A DNA stretch of 64,000 nucleotides from Bacteroidota bacterium (GTDB lineage Bacteria > Bacteroidota > Bacteroidia > Chitinophagales > Chitinophagaceae), in NCBI GenBank assembly GCA_023437225.1, contig JAEZGS010000027.1, positions 182,891-246,890 on the forward strand, in the 5' to 3' direction. The translations under genes and the position numbers were made by a program. Below the pieces are notes generated by a model. It was not told the origin of the DNA, did no database searches, and saw only the letters and a program-made list of their open reading frames with translations. Below are positions 36,902 to 44,657 of the stretch, one piece after another. Numbering within the stretch: the first letter of the stretch is position 1; the number at the start of each line of letters is the position of its first letter.

Positions 36902-37336
36902 ATGAAACGCACATTCATTCTGGCAGCACTCATCAGCCTTTCAACCGCAATTTTTGCCAATCCCGTAGTTAACGACAAAGTCTTGAAAAGCTTCAATAAA
37001 ACATTTGCTACAGCCGAAGAAGTTCGTTGGCACGAAGCCAATGATCATTATACTGTAAGCTTCAAACATTCCGGCATTCGAACCACAGTGAATTATGACA
37101 AGTCGGGAAATATGGTATCAACCATACGTTATTACCTTCCCGAATTGCTTCCACTTAACGTGTTGTCGAAACTGACACGTGAATATTCCAATGCAACGTT
37201 GTTTGGAGTAACTGAGATAGGAGCTGGTAATAACGTTGTTTATGTTGTGAAGATCGAAGAGAAGAAGAATTGGTCGACAGTGAAGATCGACAATAGCGGT
37301 AATATGGAAGTCATCGAAAGATACCGTAAGGCCTGA
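36902..37336 (+). CDS. Small secreted PepSY-like protein
   Basis: A 144-residue protein with a signal peptide (about 1-19, cleaved after IFAN). The mature part has repeats of the pattern seen in PepSY-like / putative beta-lactamase-inhibitor-like proteins of Bacteroidota (FNKTFATAEEVRWHEANDHY, FKHSGIRTTVNYDKSGNMV, then a second half ending MEVIERYRK). It is paralogous to the gene at 41393. Its stop abuts that of asnB in a TGATCA palindrome. Role unknown. Confidence 0.8.
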   Translation: MKRTFILAALISLSTAIFANPVVNDKVLKSFNKTFATAEEVRWHEANDHYTVSFKHSGIRTTVNYDKSGNMVSTIRYYLPELLPLNVLSKLTREYSNATLFGVTEIGAGNNVVYVVKIEEKKNWSTVKIDNSGNMEVIERYRKA

Positions 37337-39157
37337 TCACAACAATCGGCCTGCAACAAGTAATCGCCAACTTACCAAAGGATCCCCCTGCGGAAGTTTG
37401 GCGATTTTATTTTTATTGATGATTCGCTGCTGATGTAAATTATCAACTGAAGCCATTGTCATTTCAAACACACGGGGATTATTCATCCATTGTTCAACAG
37501 GTACTTCAAAGCCTACTTTCTTTTTGCGTTGTACGATCTTTTCCGGAACCCGGCCTTCTGCATGTTTTCGCAGGATCCATTTGCCGTAACCATTGTCGAT
37601 CTTTAAGTGTGATGGCAGTGAAAACGCAAATTCAGCGAGTTGCCTGGATAAGAAAGGAAGTCTGACCTCGCAACCATTTGCCATCGAATTCCTGTCGGCG
37701 TAACGCAACAACTCAGACAATCCATATTGAAATGTGTCATGATTCAATATGTCGTTAAGTGTCCGTACCTGCGGCTTTATAATGCTTTTGCGATCAAGGT
37801 TCGTGTTAACAAAATCAGCATTCAAAAAATTGCAATCAGCAGCCTTTCGATTCACACGATCTGCCAGCCGCTTCGACGTAAGTGCGGGGAAGGCAGCCGC
37901 TATCCAGTTCTGCAGGCCCCAGTTGAGCGACTGTTCATTTTCTGCGAGATATTTTTTCTGTCTTTGCATTTCTGCAAATCTTCCTGAACGCAGCAGTTCC
38001 TGAAGATACCAGTGATAGTACTTTGAGTAACCCGCAAATAATTCATCAGCACCCTGCCCATCGATCAAAACCTTCACTCCATGTTCGCGAGCGGTTTTAA
38101 AGACCCGGTATTGCGCATAGCAACTCGGATCAGATATTGGCTGCTCATGTAAATAGATCAGGTATTCCAGATCATCCGCAAATTCAGATGCCGTTGGTCG
38201 CGTTACGATAGACTGAAGTTGAAATTTCCGGGATACAAGTGATATGTAGTCCGACTCGTCTTTTTCGAAACCCGGAAATACGGCTGAAAAGCTTTGATAG
38301 TTTGGCGCCATATCGCTTAAGTGGCTTGCGATCGTTGAACTATCAAGACCTCCACTAAGAGAAGTTCCCACGGGTACATCTGAACGTAAGCGCATTCGAA
38401 TCGAATGTTCCAGCAATTCACCAAGCTTCTTCTCCGCATCAATCTCTGAAATAGGATGAACAGCAATGTCGCACTCCCAGTACCGTTTAATATTTAAGGA
38501 TCCTGTTCGGGTGTTATAGATAAGAGTATGTGCAGGCGGTAACTGAAAAACACCCTTGTAAAACGTCTCCAAAGGGTCATCGCTTAACCTTGTAATGCCT
38601 TCACTTAAAAAGTAAAGCAGATGCGAATGATTCACCTGTCGCGAGATGCCAGACGCAAGCAGTCCCTTCATTTCAGAGGCAAAAAGGAATTCCCTGCGGC
38701 TTTTGTCATGCGAAAAGTAAAAAGGTTTTTCGCCAAATCTGTCGCGTGCACAGAACAGTAGTTCCTTTTCTTCATCCCAGATTCCAAAGGCGAACATGCC
38801 CTCGAGGAAGTCTACACAGCTGCTGCCATAGGTCTCATATGAAGCGAGAATAACTTCAGTGTCAGAGGTGGTAGTAAAATTTTGGCCAAGGCTGGTAAGC
38901 TGCTCGCGTAACTCGAGGTAGTTGTATATTTCGCCGTTGTAAATAATTACGTTTTTTCCCCTGCGCATCGGTTGATTGGAACGTTCGCATGGATCGATAA
39001 TGGAAAGCCTGTGATGTGATAATAGCACGGTGCCATCATCATTTCGCCATGAGCCGTGATGATCGGGTCCGCGATGCGCTACAGATTGCACCATTGCCTG
39101 GTAACGACCTTCATCCGTAACAGGGACAGACTGAAGCATTCCGATGATTCCACACAT
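37337..39157 (-). CDS. asnB: Asparagine synthase (glutamine-hydrolysing)
   Basis: Class B asparagine synthetase, 606 residues. The N-terminal nucleophile Cys2 is in MCGIIGML, and the glutaminase domain runs to about residue 205 (YNGEIYNYLELR). The ATP pyrophosphatase motif SGGLDSSTIASHL follows. The start is 3 nt after the upstream DUF2911 gene, so they form an operon. Such proteins may instead amidate cell-surface or secondary metabolites; the sequence does not decide this. Confidence 0.93.
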   Translation of the reverse strand: MCGIIGMLQSVPVTDEGRYQAMVQSVAHRGPDHHGSWRNDDGTVLLSHHRLSIIDPCERSNQPMRRGKNVIIYNGEIYNYLELREQLTSLGQNFTTTSDTEVILASYETYGSSCVDFLEGMFAFGIWDEEKELLFCARDRFGEKPFYFSHDKSRREFLFASEMKGLLASGISRQVNHSHLLYFLSEGITRLSDDPLETFYKGVFQLPPAHTLIYNTRTGSLNIKRYWECDIAVHPISEIDAEKKLGELLEHSIRMRLRSDVPVGTSLSGGLDSSTIASHLSDMAPNYQSFSAVFPGFEKDESDYISLVSRKFQLQSIVTRPTASEFADDLEYLIYLHEQPISDPSCYAQYRVFKTAREHGVKVLIDGQGADELFAGYSKYYHWYLQELLRSGRFAEMQRQKKYLAENEQSLNWGLQNWIAAAFPALTSKRLADRVNRKAADCNFLNADFVNTNLDRKSIIKPQVRTLNDILNHDTFQYGLSELLRYADRNSMANGCEVRLPFLSRQLAEFAFSLPSHLKIDNGYGKWILRKHAEGRVPEKIVQRKKKVGFEVPVEQWMNNPRVFEMTMASVDNLHQQRIINKNKIAKLPQGDPLVSWRLLVAGRLL

Positions 39158-39160
39158 AGA

Positions 39161-39784
39161 TCAGGTTTGGATCAATAGCTCAACCTTTACATTTTCCCAG
39201 CTGATACGAAGTGCGGTTCCCTGGTCTGCAGGAACGAATTGAATGGAGAGGTATTCCATCTTGAATCCGAGAGGCTGTACCGGCACATCTACCGAAAGGA
39301 CATCCTTATCGGGGTTGATTTTGAGTCCCCAGGTGTACAGGTCTTTACTAAGCTTTATGGTCCACTTATCTTCAAAGGGTATACAATAGATCACATATCG
39401 CCCTGCGGCAATATTATTGCCCATGATTTTTACATTCCTGAAAAATTCTATTTCTGTAGCTTCATTTGCACCAAGCCTCCAGGGCCTTCCATAACGAATC
39501 ACATCTCCGAACAATCTGCGCCCATCAAGGGCGGGTCGGCTGTATATCACCCGGGCAATTGGATTTCCTTTTTCCACGCCACCCATCTTTTTAACTGGAA
39601 AGTCAGAAGGGAAATAGCTGATGTCCATTACTGATTTATCAAGCGGAGGATTAGCTGTTTTCGGAATCTGCTGAACCACTGTTGCCGGGGGGCGAACCAC
39701 TTTCGGACTGCCTTCCTTGCAGGATGTTAGATAAATAGGTAAGATGAGCAGGAGGAGCAGTAATCGCCCGATATAGTCTTTCAT
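39161..39784 (-). CDS. DUF2911 family lipoprotein
   Basis: A 207-residue protein with a signal sequence and lipobox (YLTSC, residue about 22), then a DUF2911 domain: ARVIYSRPALDGRRLFG, RPWRLGANEATEIEF, and AGRYVIYCIPFEDKWTI. Paralogous to the next gene upstream (39788-40354). Function unknown. Gaps of 3 bp on both sides indicate one transcript with asnB. Confidence 0.88.
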   Translation of the reverse strand: MKDYIGRLLLLLLILPIYLTSCKEGSPKVVRPPATVVQQIPKTANPPLDKSVMDISYFPSDFPVKKMGGVEKGNPIARVIYSRPALDGRRLFGDVIRYGRPWRLGANEATEIEFFRNVKIMGNNIAAGRYVIYCIPFEDKWTIKLSKDLYTWGLKINPDKDVLSVDVPVQPLGFKMEYLSIQFVPADQGTALRISWENVKVELLIQT

Positions 39785-39787
39785 GTT

Positions 39788-40354
39788 TTAAAAGGAAAAG
39801 GGTATTGTCGTTTTCACATCATCCCAAGCGATGATCAAATTAGTACTATTCTTGTTGCCTTTGTCGAAAAACATTGTAAAGGCCTCAGATGGAGCGCTCA
39901 GCTTTTCAGTCTTTACTTCAAACCTTGCAACATCCTTTGATTCATCATATTGAAATGCGCCCCAAACGTCCGTGTCTTTATTTATTATTATCGTCCACTT
40001 ATCGGCATAAGGGATGGCAAACATCGAATACCTTCCTTTTTTTATCTTTTTATCGGCAACGCGGCCGTCACGGTACAGCTCCAGCTCAGTGGCTTCATTC
40101 GCTCCCAAACGCCACACTTTGCCAAATTCTACAAGTTCACCATATACCTGGCGACCATTTTTCAAAGGCCGGCTGTACAACACCCGGCACGCGGGAACGT
40201 CGGTTATTTTGTTTTGAACCTTAAGTATGGGATAATTATCCGGGAAATAGGAAACGTCCATGGGTGATTTATCCGGAGCCGGGAACTTAGTTTGGGACTG
40301 CGCGATAAGGGCGGTGCTGGCGGTCAGCAGGGTAAGCATTACAAGTCTTTTCAT
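39788..40354 (-). CDS. DUF2911 family protein, secreted
   Basis: A 188-residue periplasmic protein (signal peptide about 1-20) with the DUF2911 signature: CRVLYSRPLKNGRQVYGEL, KVWRLGANEATELEL, GRYSMFAIPYADKWTIIIN. Upstream partner of the 39161 gene and the first gene of the operon. A TAATTTTG box on the minus strand at 40374-40381 is a possible -7 element 20 bp before the start. Confidence 0.88.
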   Translation of the reverse strand: MKRLVMLTLLTASTALIAQSQTKFPAPDKSPMDVSYFPDNYPILKVQNKITDVPACRVLYSRPLKNGRQVYGELVEFGKVWRLGANEATELELYRDGRVADKKIKKGRYSMFAIPYADKWTIIINKDTDVWGAFQYDESKDVARFEVKTEKLSAPSEAFTMFFDKGNKNSTNLIIAWDDVKTTIPFSF

Positions 40355-40373
40355 TCAACACGGGTTATAAGGC

Positions 40374-40381
40374 CAAAATTA
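40374..40381 (-). promoter_or_regulatory. Possible -7 box for the DUF2911-asnB operon
   Basis: TAATTTTG on the minus strand matches TANNTTTG. No clear -33 element at the usual spacing was seen. Confidence 0.4.
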
Positions 40382-40469
40382 TCGGAAACCCTGATAAAAA
40401 TCAGTCATCTTTCGACAAAACGTTTGTTAAGTATTCACGAACGCTCGTTAGTTTTGCGTCGCAGAACGA

Positions 40470-41066
40470 TCAGGAAGGAGAGTTTGTTAAGGCCAGTTGT
40501 CTTTCCGTGTAATCTAGTAGTTCGGGAAAGAATTCTGAGTAGAGTTGTTCGAAAGTCGAGTAATATTTTAAGAAAAGCACAAAAGCTTTATCTGAATTGT
40601 CGAGATACCTGGCCCGGTGAACCAATCCCTGAAAGCTTCTTTCAATGCCCCATTCGTACTGGTAATTAAGCAGCCAGTTGTATTGTTTCATTGAAGGGAA
40701 CACAAGGGCAAATCGTTCGGGGTGATAACCGGAAAAACGTTCAAGCACTTCGTAGGTTTGAGCGGAAAATATCTCTAGTTCTTTGTGAGTGAAGTGAGCA
40801 ATGTCATTCGCAAGAAAGTGATCAAATACAATGTCCGTAAAGGCACCGCCGTACAGTCCGTAATCCTCTCTGAAAATTCTCCTGGCTTCACGATGCAGGT
40901 AGTGGTCGTCTGTAAAAGTGTCGATGGCCCTGTGAAGTTCGATACCTCTAAGGATGTCTGGAGGATAATCAAACTTCTTATTACCCTTCACGAAATCACT
41001 GATCATGTTACCAACTACGATCTCTGGTTGACTGAAAGATAAATATGCATGAGCCAGGTAATTCAT
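40470..41066 (-). CDS. DUF479 / acyl carrier protein phosphodiesterase family protein
   Basis: About 198 residues from the ATG at 41066 (MNYLAHAYLS). Signature motifs of the AcpH/DUF479 family: NYLAHAYLSF, GNMISDFVKG, RGIELHRAIDTFTDDH and FTDIVFDHFLANDI. E. coli AcpH removes phosphopantetheine from ACP; for Bacteroidota members this activity is assumed from homology only. The frame extends 36 bp further upstream. Confidence 0.87.
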   Translation of the reverse strand: MNYLAHAYLSFSQPEIVVGNMISDFVKGNKKFDYPPDILRGIELHRAIDTFTDDHYLHREARRIFREDYGLYGGAFTDIVFDHFLANDIAHFTHKELEIFSAQTYEVLERFSGYHPERFALVFPSMKQYNWLLNYQYEWGIERSFQGLVHRARYLDNSDKAFVLFLKYYSTFEQLYSEFFPELLDYTERQLALTNSPS

Positions 41067-41392
41067 TAAGTACAAGATAACGCAAACTTTGAAATATGTC
41101 ACCCTAGGAAACCTTCCTCCATCTTAACTAGCAGTTAACCTGGTTTTACATTTTCATTTAGAAATCTTTGCTAAACCGCTACAGCACTGTGTTTCAGCCG
41201 ATGAAAATAACTGCTTTTGAAACAATCAACTTATCATCGAACGATTCTTATGCCATTTGTCAATATTCCTGTAGCGGATTAAAACTTGATAATACTTTTG
41301 TTCTGTCGCTATTTGATTGTAACCTTTTTGAAGACAGAGCGTCGTATTCTTGAAACACGAAATAATTAAACTAAATACATAAACCTTTTACA
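41067..41392. other. Intergenic region, 326 bp
   Basis: Divergent gap between the DUF479 gene and the PepSY-like gene. No tRNA, repeat or terminator is visible. A TACTTTTG at 41293-41300 matches the TANNTTTG -7 consensus and may serve the PepSY-like gene, but no properly spaced -33 element was found. A 61-codon frame at 41168-41353 has no supporting features. Confidence 0.6.
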
Positions 41393-41845
41393 ATGAAAAA
41401 GCATTTTATCACCCTTGCAATCGCAATGTTTGTAACGGTCGGATCAATTTTCGCCAACGGTACTGAAGAAGTTAATCAACGCGTAGTATCTGCATTCAAC
41501 AAAGAATTTAAAATGGCCAAAGATGTTGAATGGCAGTTGTCGAAAGATCTTTTCAAAGCGACATTTAAGATGAACGACCAGGTATTGTTCGCATTCTTCA
41601 CCAAAGAAGGCGAGATGCTTGCAGTGTCCCGTAATCTTTCTTCGGATCAATTGCCCATCCAACTGGCAACAGGCCTGAAGAACAACTATGAAGGGTTCTG
41701 GATAAGCGACCTTTTTGAACTGTCTTCACAAAATGAAACAGGCTATTACGTAACTATCGAGAACGCCGATCAAAAGATCGTTTTGAAATCCTACGGCATC
41801 AACGGATGGCAGGTTTACAAGAAAGAAAAGAAAGAACTCATTTAA
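41393..41845 (+). CDS. Small secreted PepSY-like protein, paralogue of the 36902 gene
   Basis: A 150-residue protein with a signal peptide (about 1-21, ending in FANG), and a two-repeat mature part (FNKEFKMAKDVEWQLSKDLF, FTKEGEMLAVSRNLS; then ISDLFELSSQNETGYYVTIE) that follows the same layout as the 36902-37336 gene. Probably periplasmic. It is followed by a terminator, so it is monocistronic. Confidence 0.8.
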   Translation: MKKHFITLAIAMFVTVGSIFANGTEEVNQRVVSAFNKEFKMAKDVEWQLSKDLFKATFKMNDQVLFAFFTKEGEMLAVSRNLSSDQLPIQLATGLKNNYEGFWISDLFELSSQNETGYYVTIENADQKIVLKSYGINGWQVYKKEKKELI

Positions 41846-41875
41846 TAGTGTTACCCTTGGTTGTTGTTGAATTTT

Positions 41876-41900
41876 AGCCTCCTTCACAGGAGGCTTTTTT
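41876..41900 (+). terminator. Rho-independent terminator after the PepSY-like gene
   Basis: Stem AGCCTCC / GGAGGCT with a 6-nt loop (TTCACA) and a run of six T, 31 bp after the stop codon. Confidence 0.9.
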
Positions 41901-41956
41901 ATTGCAAAGCGGTTCTGCCAATTATGCTAACTTAGCAGGCTCAAAAAAACGACGAT

Positions 41957-42931
41957 ATGAATAAGGGACCGGTTTCAAGTTTTCTTCATCATCACTACCG
42001 TCACTTCAATGCGGCGGCACTTGTTGATGCTGCCAAAGGATATGAACAACACCTGCTTGATGGCGGTAAGATGATGGTAACACTTGCTGGCGCGATGAGT
42101 ACTGCTGAACTGGGAATATCGCTTGCCGAAATGATACGGCAGGATAAGATCGCCATAATCAGCTGCACCGGTGCAAACCTGGAAGAAGACGTAATGAACC
42201 TGGTGGCTCACTCACATTATAAGCGGGTTCCGAATTACAGGGACCTTACCCCACAGGATGAGTGGGACTTGCTTGAAAATCATTACAACCGCGTAACTGA
42301 TACCTGTATTCCCGAAGAAGAAGCTTTCAGACGTCTTCAAAAACACTTGTTCCGCCAGTGGAAGGAGGCAGAAGAATCCGGACAAAGATTCTTTCCGCAC
42401 GAATTCCTCTACAAGGTCGTGTTAAGTGGTGATCTGAAAGAACATTATGAGATTGATCCTAAAGACAGCTGGGTTGTTGCCGCTGCTGAGAAAAATCTGC
42501 CGATCGTTGTTCCAGGGTGGGAGGACAGCACTACCGGTAACATCTTCGCAAGCTATGTTATCAAAAATGAACTGAAAGCGTCCACCGTAAAAAGCGGGAT
42601 CGAATACATGGTATGGTTGTCTGAATGGTACCGCAACAACAGCTCCGGGAAGGGGGTTGGATTTTTCCAGATAGGTGGTGGTATCGCTGGAGATTTTCCG
42701 ATTTGTGTGGTTCCTATGATGTATCAGGATCTTGAATGGCACGATGTTCCTTTCTGGAATTATTTCTGCCAGATATCGGATTCGACAACTTCTTATGGAT
42801 CATATTCCGGCGCAGTTCCCAACGAAAAGATCACCTGGGGAAAGCTTGACATCCACACTCCGAAATACGTGATTGAAAGCGACGCAACCATCGTTGCTCC
42901 GTTGATGTTCGCATATATTCTCGGATATTAG
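41957..42931 (+). CDS. Deoxyhypusine synthase-like protein
   Basis: 324 residues matching the DHS family: AGAMSTAELGISLAEMIR, SCTGANLEEDVMNL, VPGWEDSTTGNIFA and the C-terminal ITWGKLDIHTPKYVIESDAT. The Lys in WGK corresponds to the catalytic, enamine-forming Lys of eukaryotic DHS. Bacteria have no eIF5A; bacterial homologues are known or predicted to act in polyamine metabolism, such as homospermidine synthesis from putrescine and spermidine. No polyamine gene is adjacent, so the substrate stays open. Confidence 0.88.
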   Translation: MNKGPVSSFLHHHYRHFNAAALVDAAKGYEQHLLDGGKMMVTLAGAMSTAELGISLAEMIRQDKIAIISCTGANLEEDVMNLVAHSHYKRVPNYRDLTPQDEWDLLENHYNRVTDTCIPEEEAFRRLQKHLFRQWKEAEESGQRFFPHEFLYKVVLSGDLKEHYEIDPKDSWVVAAAEKNLPIVVPGWEDSTTGNIFASYVIKNELKASTVKSGIEYMVWLSEWYRNNSSGKGVGFFQIGGGIAGDFPICVVPMMYQDLEWHDVPFWNYFCQISDSTTSYGSYSGAVPNEKITWGKLDIHTPKYVIESDATIVAPLMFAYILGY

Positions 42932-42967
42932 AAACGTTAGTCACAAAATAACTAGGCATAAAATAAC

Positions 42968-42994
42968 TAAGGTCCCGTTGTTGGCGGGACCTTA
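42968..42994 (+). terminator. Hairpin terminator after the DHS-like gene
   Basis: A perfect 10-bp stem TAAGGTCCCG / CGGGACCTTA with a 7-nt loop, 36 bp after the stop codon. The T tract is weak (AATTATTTG). Confidence 0.7.
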
Positions 42995-43196
42995 ATTATT
43001 TGCGCTTCTGTTCTGATAGGGATTTAACTATTGATATAAGGCACGGATTTCATAGGGACAAATTCAAAAAGGGTACGATGCGGAGTACGGTAAAACGGCG
43101 CTCTTTGTCTACTGTACGGGTACGGTCATTTTTTTTATCAGTTACATAGAACAACCTTAAGACTGTTTCAAACCCTCGGGGTTTAAACAGATATTG

Positions 43197-43223
43197 AAAA
43201 AGGGGACCTTTTGGGCCCCCTTT
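43197..43223 (-). terminator. Rho-independent terminator of rpiB and the murA-rpiB gene run
   Basis: On the minus strand, stem AAGGGGGCC / GGTCCCCTT (one G-T pair), 5-nt loop, then five T. Lies 20 bp after the rpiB stop. Confidence 0.85.
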
Positions 43224-43243
43224 ACTAGTTCTATAGCATTTTC

Positions 43244-43693
43244 TTAACAACTTATCTTGTCAACCCGGTTTTGATGTCGACCCCCTTCAAAATCGGTTGT
43301 AAGGAAGGCATCGGTCATTTCAACCGCATTTTCAAAAGCAATAAAACGGGCGGGCAGGCAGATTACATTAGCATTATTATGCTGCCGGGCAAGTCGGGCG
43401 ACATCACTTTGCCAGCATAAAGCAGCGCGAATTCCCTGGTGTTTGTTGGCAGTGATGCAAACGCCATTCGCGCTTCCACAAAATAACACGCCTGCGACGG
43501 CCTCGCCGGTTTCTACGGCGTTAGCAACAGGGTGCGCAAAGTCGGGGTAATCAACTGATTTGCTTTCTCCTACCCCAAAATCGATTATTTGATAGCCTTT
43601 TTCGCGCAGATGGTTGACCATCTTTTGTTTATACTCAAAACCAGCATGGTCGCTCCCAATTGCGATCGGTTTTGAAAGATCAAAGGTTGACAT
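43244..43693 (-). CDS. rpiB: Ribose-5-phosphate isomerase B
   Basis: Interconverts ribose-5-phosphate and ribulose-5-phosphate in the pentose phosphate pathway. 149 residues, RpiB/LacAB fold: IAIGSDHAGFEYKQ, VLFCGSANGVCITANKHQG (active-site Cys), and ARQHNNANVICLPARFI. Last gene of the minus-strand run. Confidence 0.94.
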   Translation of the reverse strand: MSTFDLSKPIAIGSDHAGFEYKQKMVNHLREKGYQIIDFGVGESKSVDYPDFAHPVANAVETGEAVAGVLFCGSANGVCITANKHQGIRAALCWQSDVARLARQHNNANVICLPARFIAFENAVEMTDAFLTTDFEGGRHQNRVDKISC

Positions 43694-43730
43694 AGCGTTT
43701 AATTGAAATTCTTAATTCGGAATTCGTAAG

Positions 43731-43763
43731 TTTCCCATTTTCCATTTCCCATTTCCCATTTCC
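43731..43763. repeat. Short 7-bp tandem array (TTTCCCA type)
   Basis: Four and a half 7-bp units (TTTCCCA, TTTTCCA, TTTCCCA, TTTCCCA, TTTCC) directly after the tatC stop codon, in the 76-bp gap between tatC and rpiB. The unit length equals that of the GGAAAGC arrays. Confidence 0.8.
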
Positions 43764-43769
43764 TCAATG

Positions 43770-44615
43770 CTATTCCATCATCTTCTTCTCCTCAATGGCA
43801 AAGACCCTTTTGGAAATTACGATGCTAAGTTCGTATAATAATATCAGAGGAACACAAACCAGCATCTGGCTCATCCAGTCGGGCGATGGTGTAATGATCG
43901 CAGCAATGATCAAAATTGCAACAAAAGCATACTTTCTGTAAGTTTTTAAGAAGCCGGGGGTGATCAGACCAATTCGCGTCAATACATATGCTACCACAGG
44001 AAGTTGAAACGCCAAACCCGCACCCAGCGTAATGTTCACCAGATTATCGATGTAATCGGATAGCATCGGGCGGGTTTCAAGAATAGACGTTGTACCAAGA
44101 TGATAATTACCCAGGAAACTGAACGTGAATGGTGCTAGCAGAAAATAGCCAAAGGCAGCACCCAGGAAGAAGAAAAAGGAAACAAAAAAGATGGCGCCCC
44201 TGGTATTGCGTAATTCTTTTTCAGTAAGGGCCGGCTTGACAAACTTCCATATCTCCCAAAACACATATGGAAACGATACAATAAAGCCGCCGATAAATGC
44301 AATGGTGATGCTTGACATGAACTGCGATCCGAAAGTGGTTGCCTGCAGTTGCGACTGCACCGTAGGCATACAAAGCGCATCTCCTATGCGGATCCAGTGA
44401 CTGAACTTACAAAGGCCTGTGTAGCTGATGAAGTTTGGCCGGATAGGCCCCAGGATGATGGTATCGAAAAACCAGTCCATATTAACGAAGATCAGGACTG
44501 CGCATACAAGCACAGCGATCAGCGAACGAACTATATGCCAGCGAAGTTCCTCGAGGTGGTCAATGAATGTCATTTCCTCCTCGCCGCTCCGCTTCTTTAA
44601 AAATGATAAAGCCAT
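43770..44615 (-). CDS. tatC: Twin-arginine translocase subunit TatC
   Basis: A 281-residue polytopic membrane protein with six helices and the signature MTFIDHLEELRWHIVRSL, plus FPYVFWEIWKFVKPAL. Exports folded proteins such as the Tat-signal-bearing ActB encoded here. tatA/B are not in the window. It lies 42 bp after the CorC-type gene. Confidence 0.95.
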   Translation of the reverse strand: MALSFLKKRSGEEEMTFIDHLEELRWHIVRSLIAVLVCAVLIFVNMDWFFDTIILGPIRPNFISYTGLCKFSHWIRIGDALCMPTVQSQLQATTFGSQFMSSITIAFIGGFIVSFPYVFWEIWKFVKPALTEKELRNTRGAIFFVSFFFFLGAAFGYFLLAPFTFSFLGNYHLGTTSILETRPMLSDYIDNLVNITLGAGLAFQLPVVAYVLTRIGLITPGFLKTYRKYAFVAILIIAAIITPSPDWMSQMLVCVPLILLYELSIVISKRVFAIEEKKMME

Positions 44616-44657
44616 TAGGTGTCCTGTTCTTCTTTAGAGTGGCGCAAATTTAGGTCT

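Larger units (their letters stand above)
42932..43243. other. Intergenic region, 312 bp, between convergent genes
   Basis: Contains a terminator for the DHS-like gene (42968-42994, plus) and one for rpiB (43197-43223, minus). The middle (43010-43190) shows no repeat or gene. A 66-codon minus frame covering 43050-43250 crosses the rpiB terminator and is not supported. Confidence 0.75.

Noticed and set aside
41168..41353. 61-codon plus-strand ORF upstream of the PepSY-like gene
   Set aside because: Composition is not protein-like, no family match, and it occupies the likely promoter region.
41957..42931. eIF5A-modifying deoxyhypusine synthase as in eukaryotes
   Set aside because: Bacteria lack eIF5A and none is seen here; only the fold and catalytic Lys are supported.
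43050..43250. 66-codon minus-strand ORF
   Set aside because: It overlaps the rpiB 3' end and crosses a good rho-independent terminator, and shows no signal peptide, domain or membrane segment.
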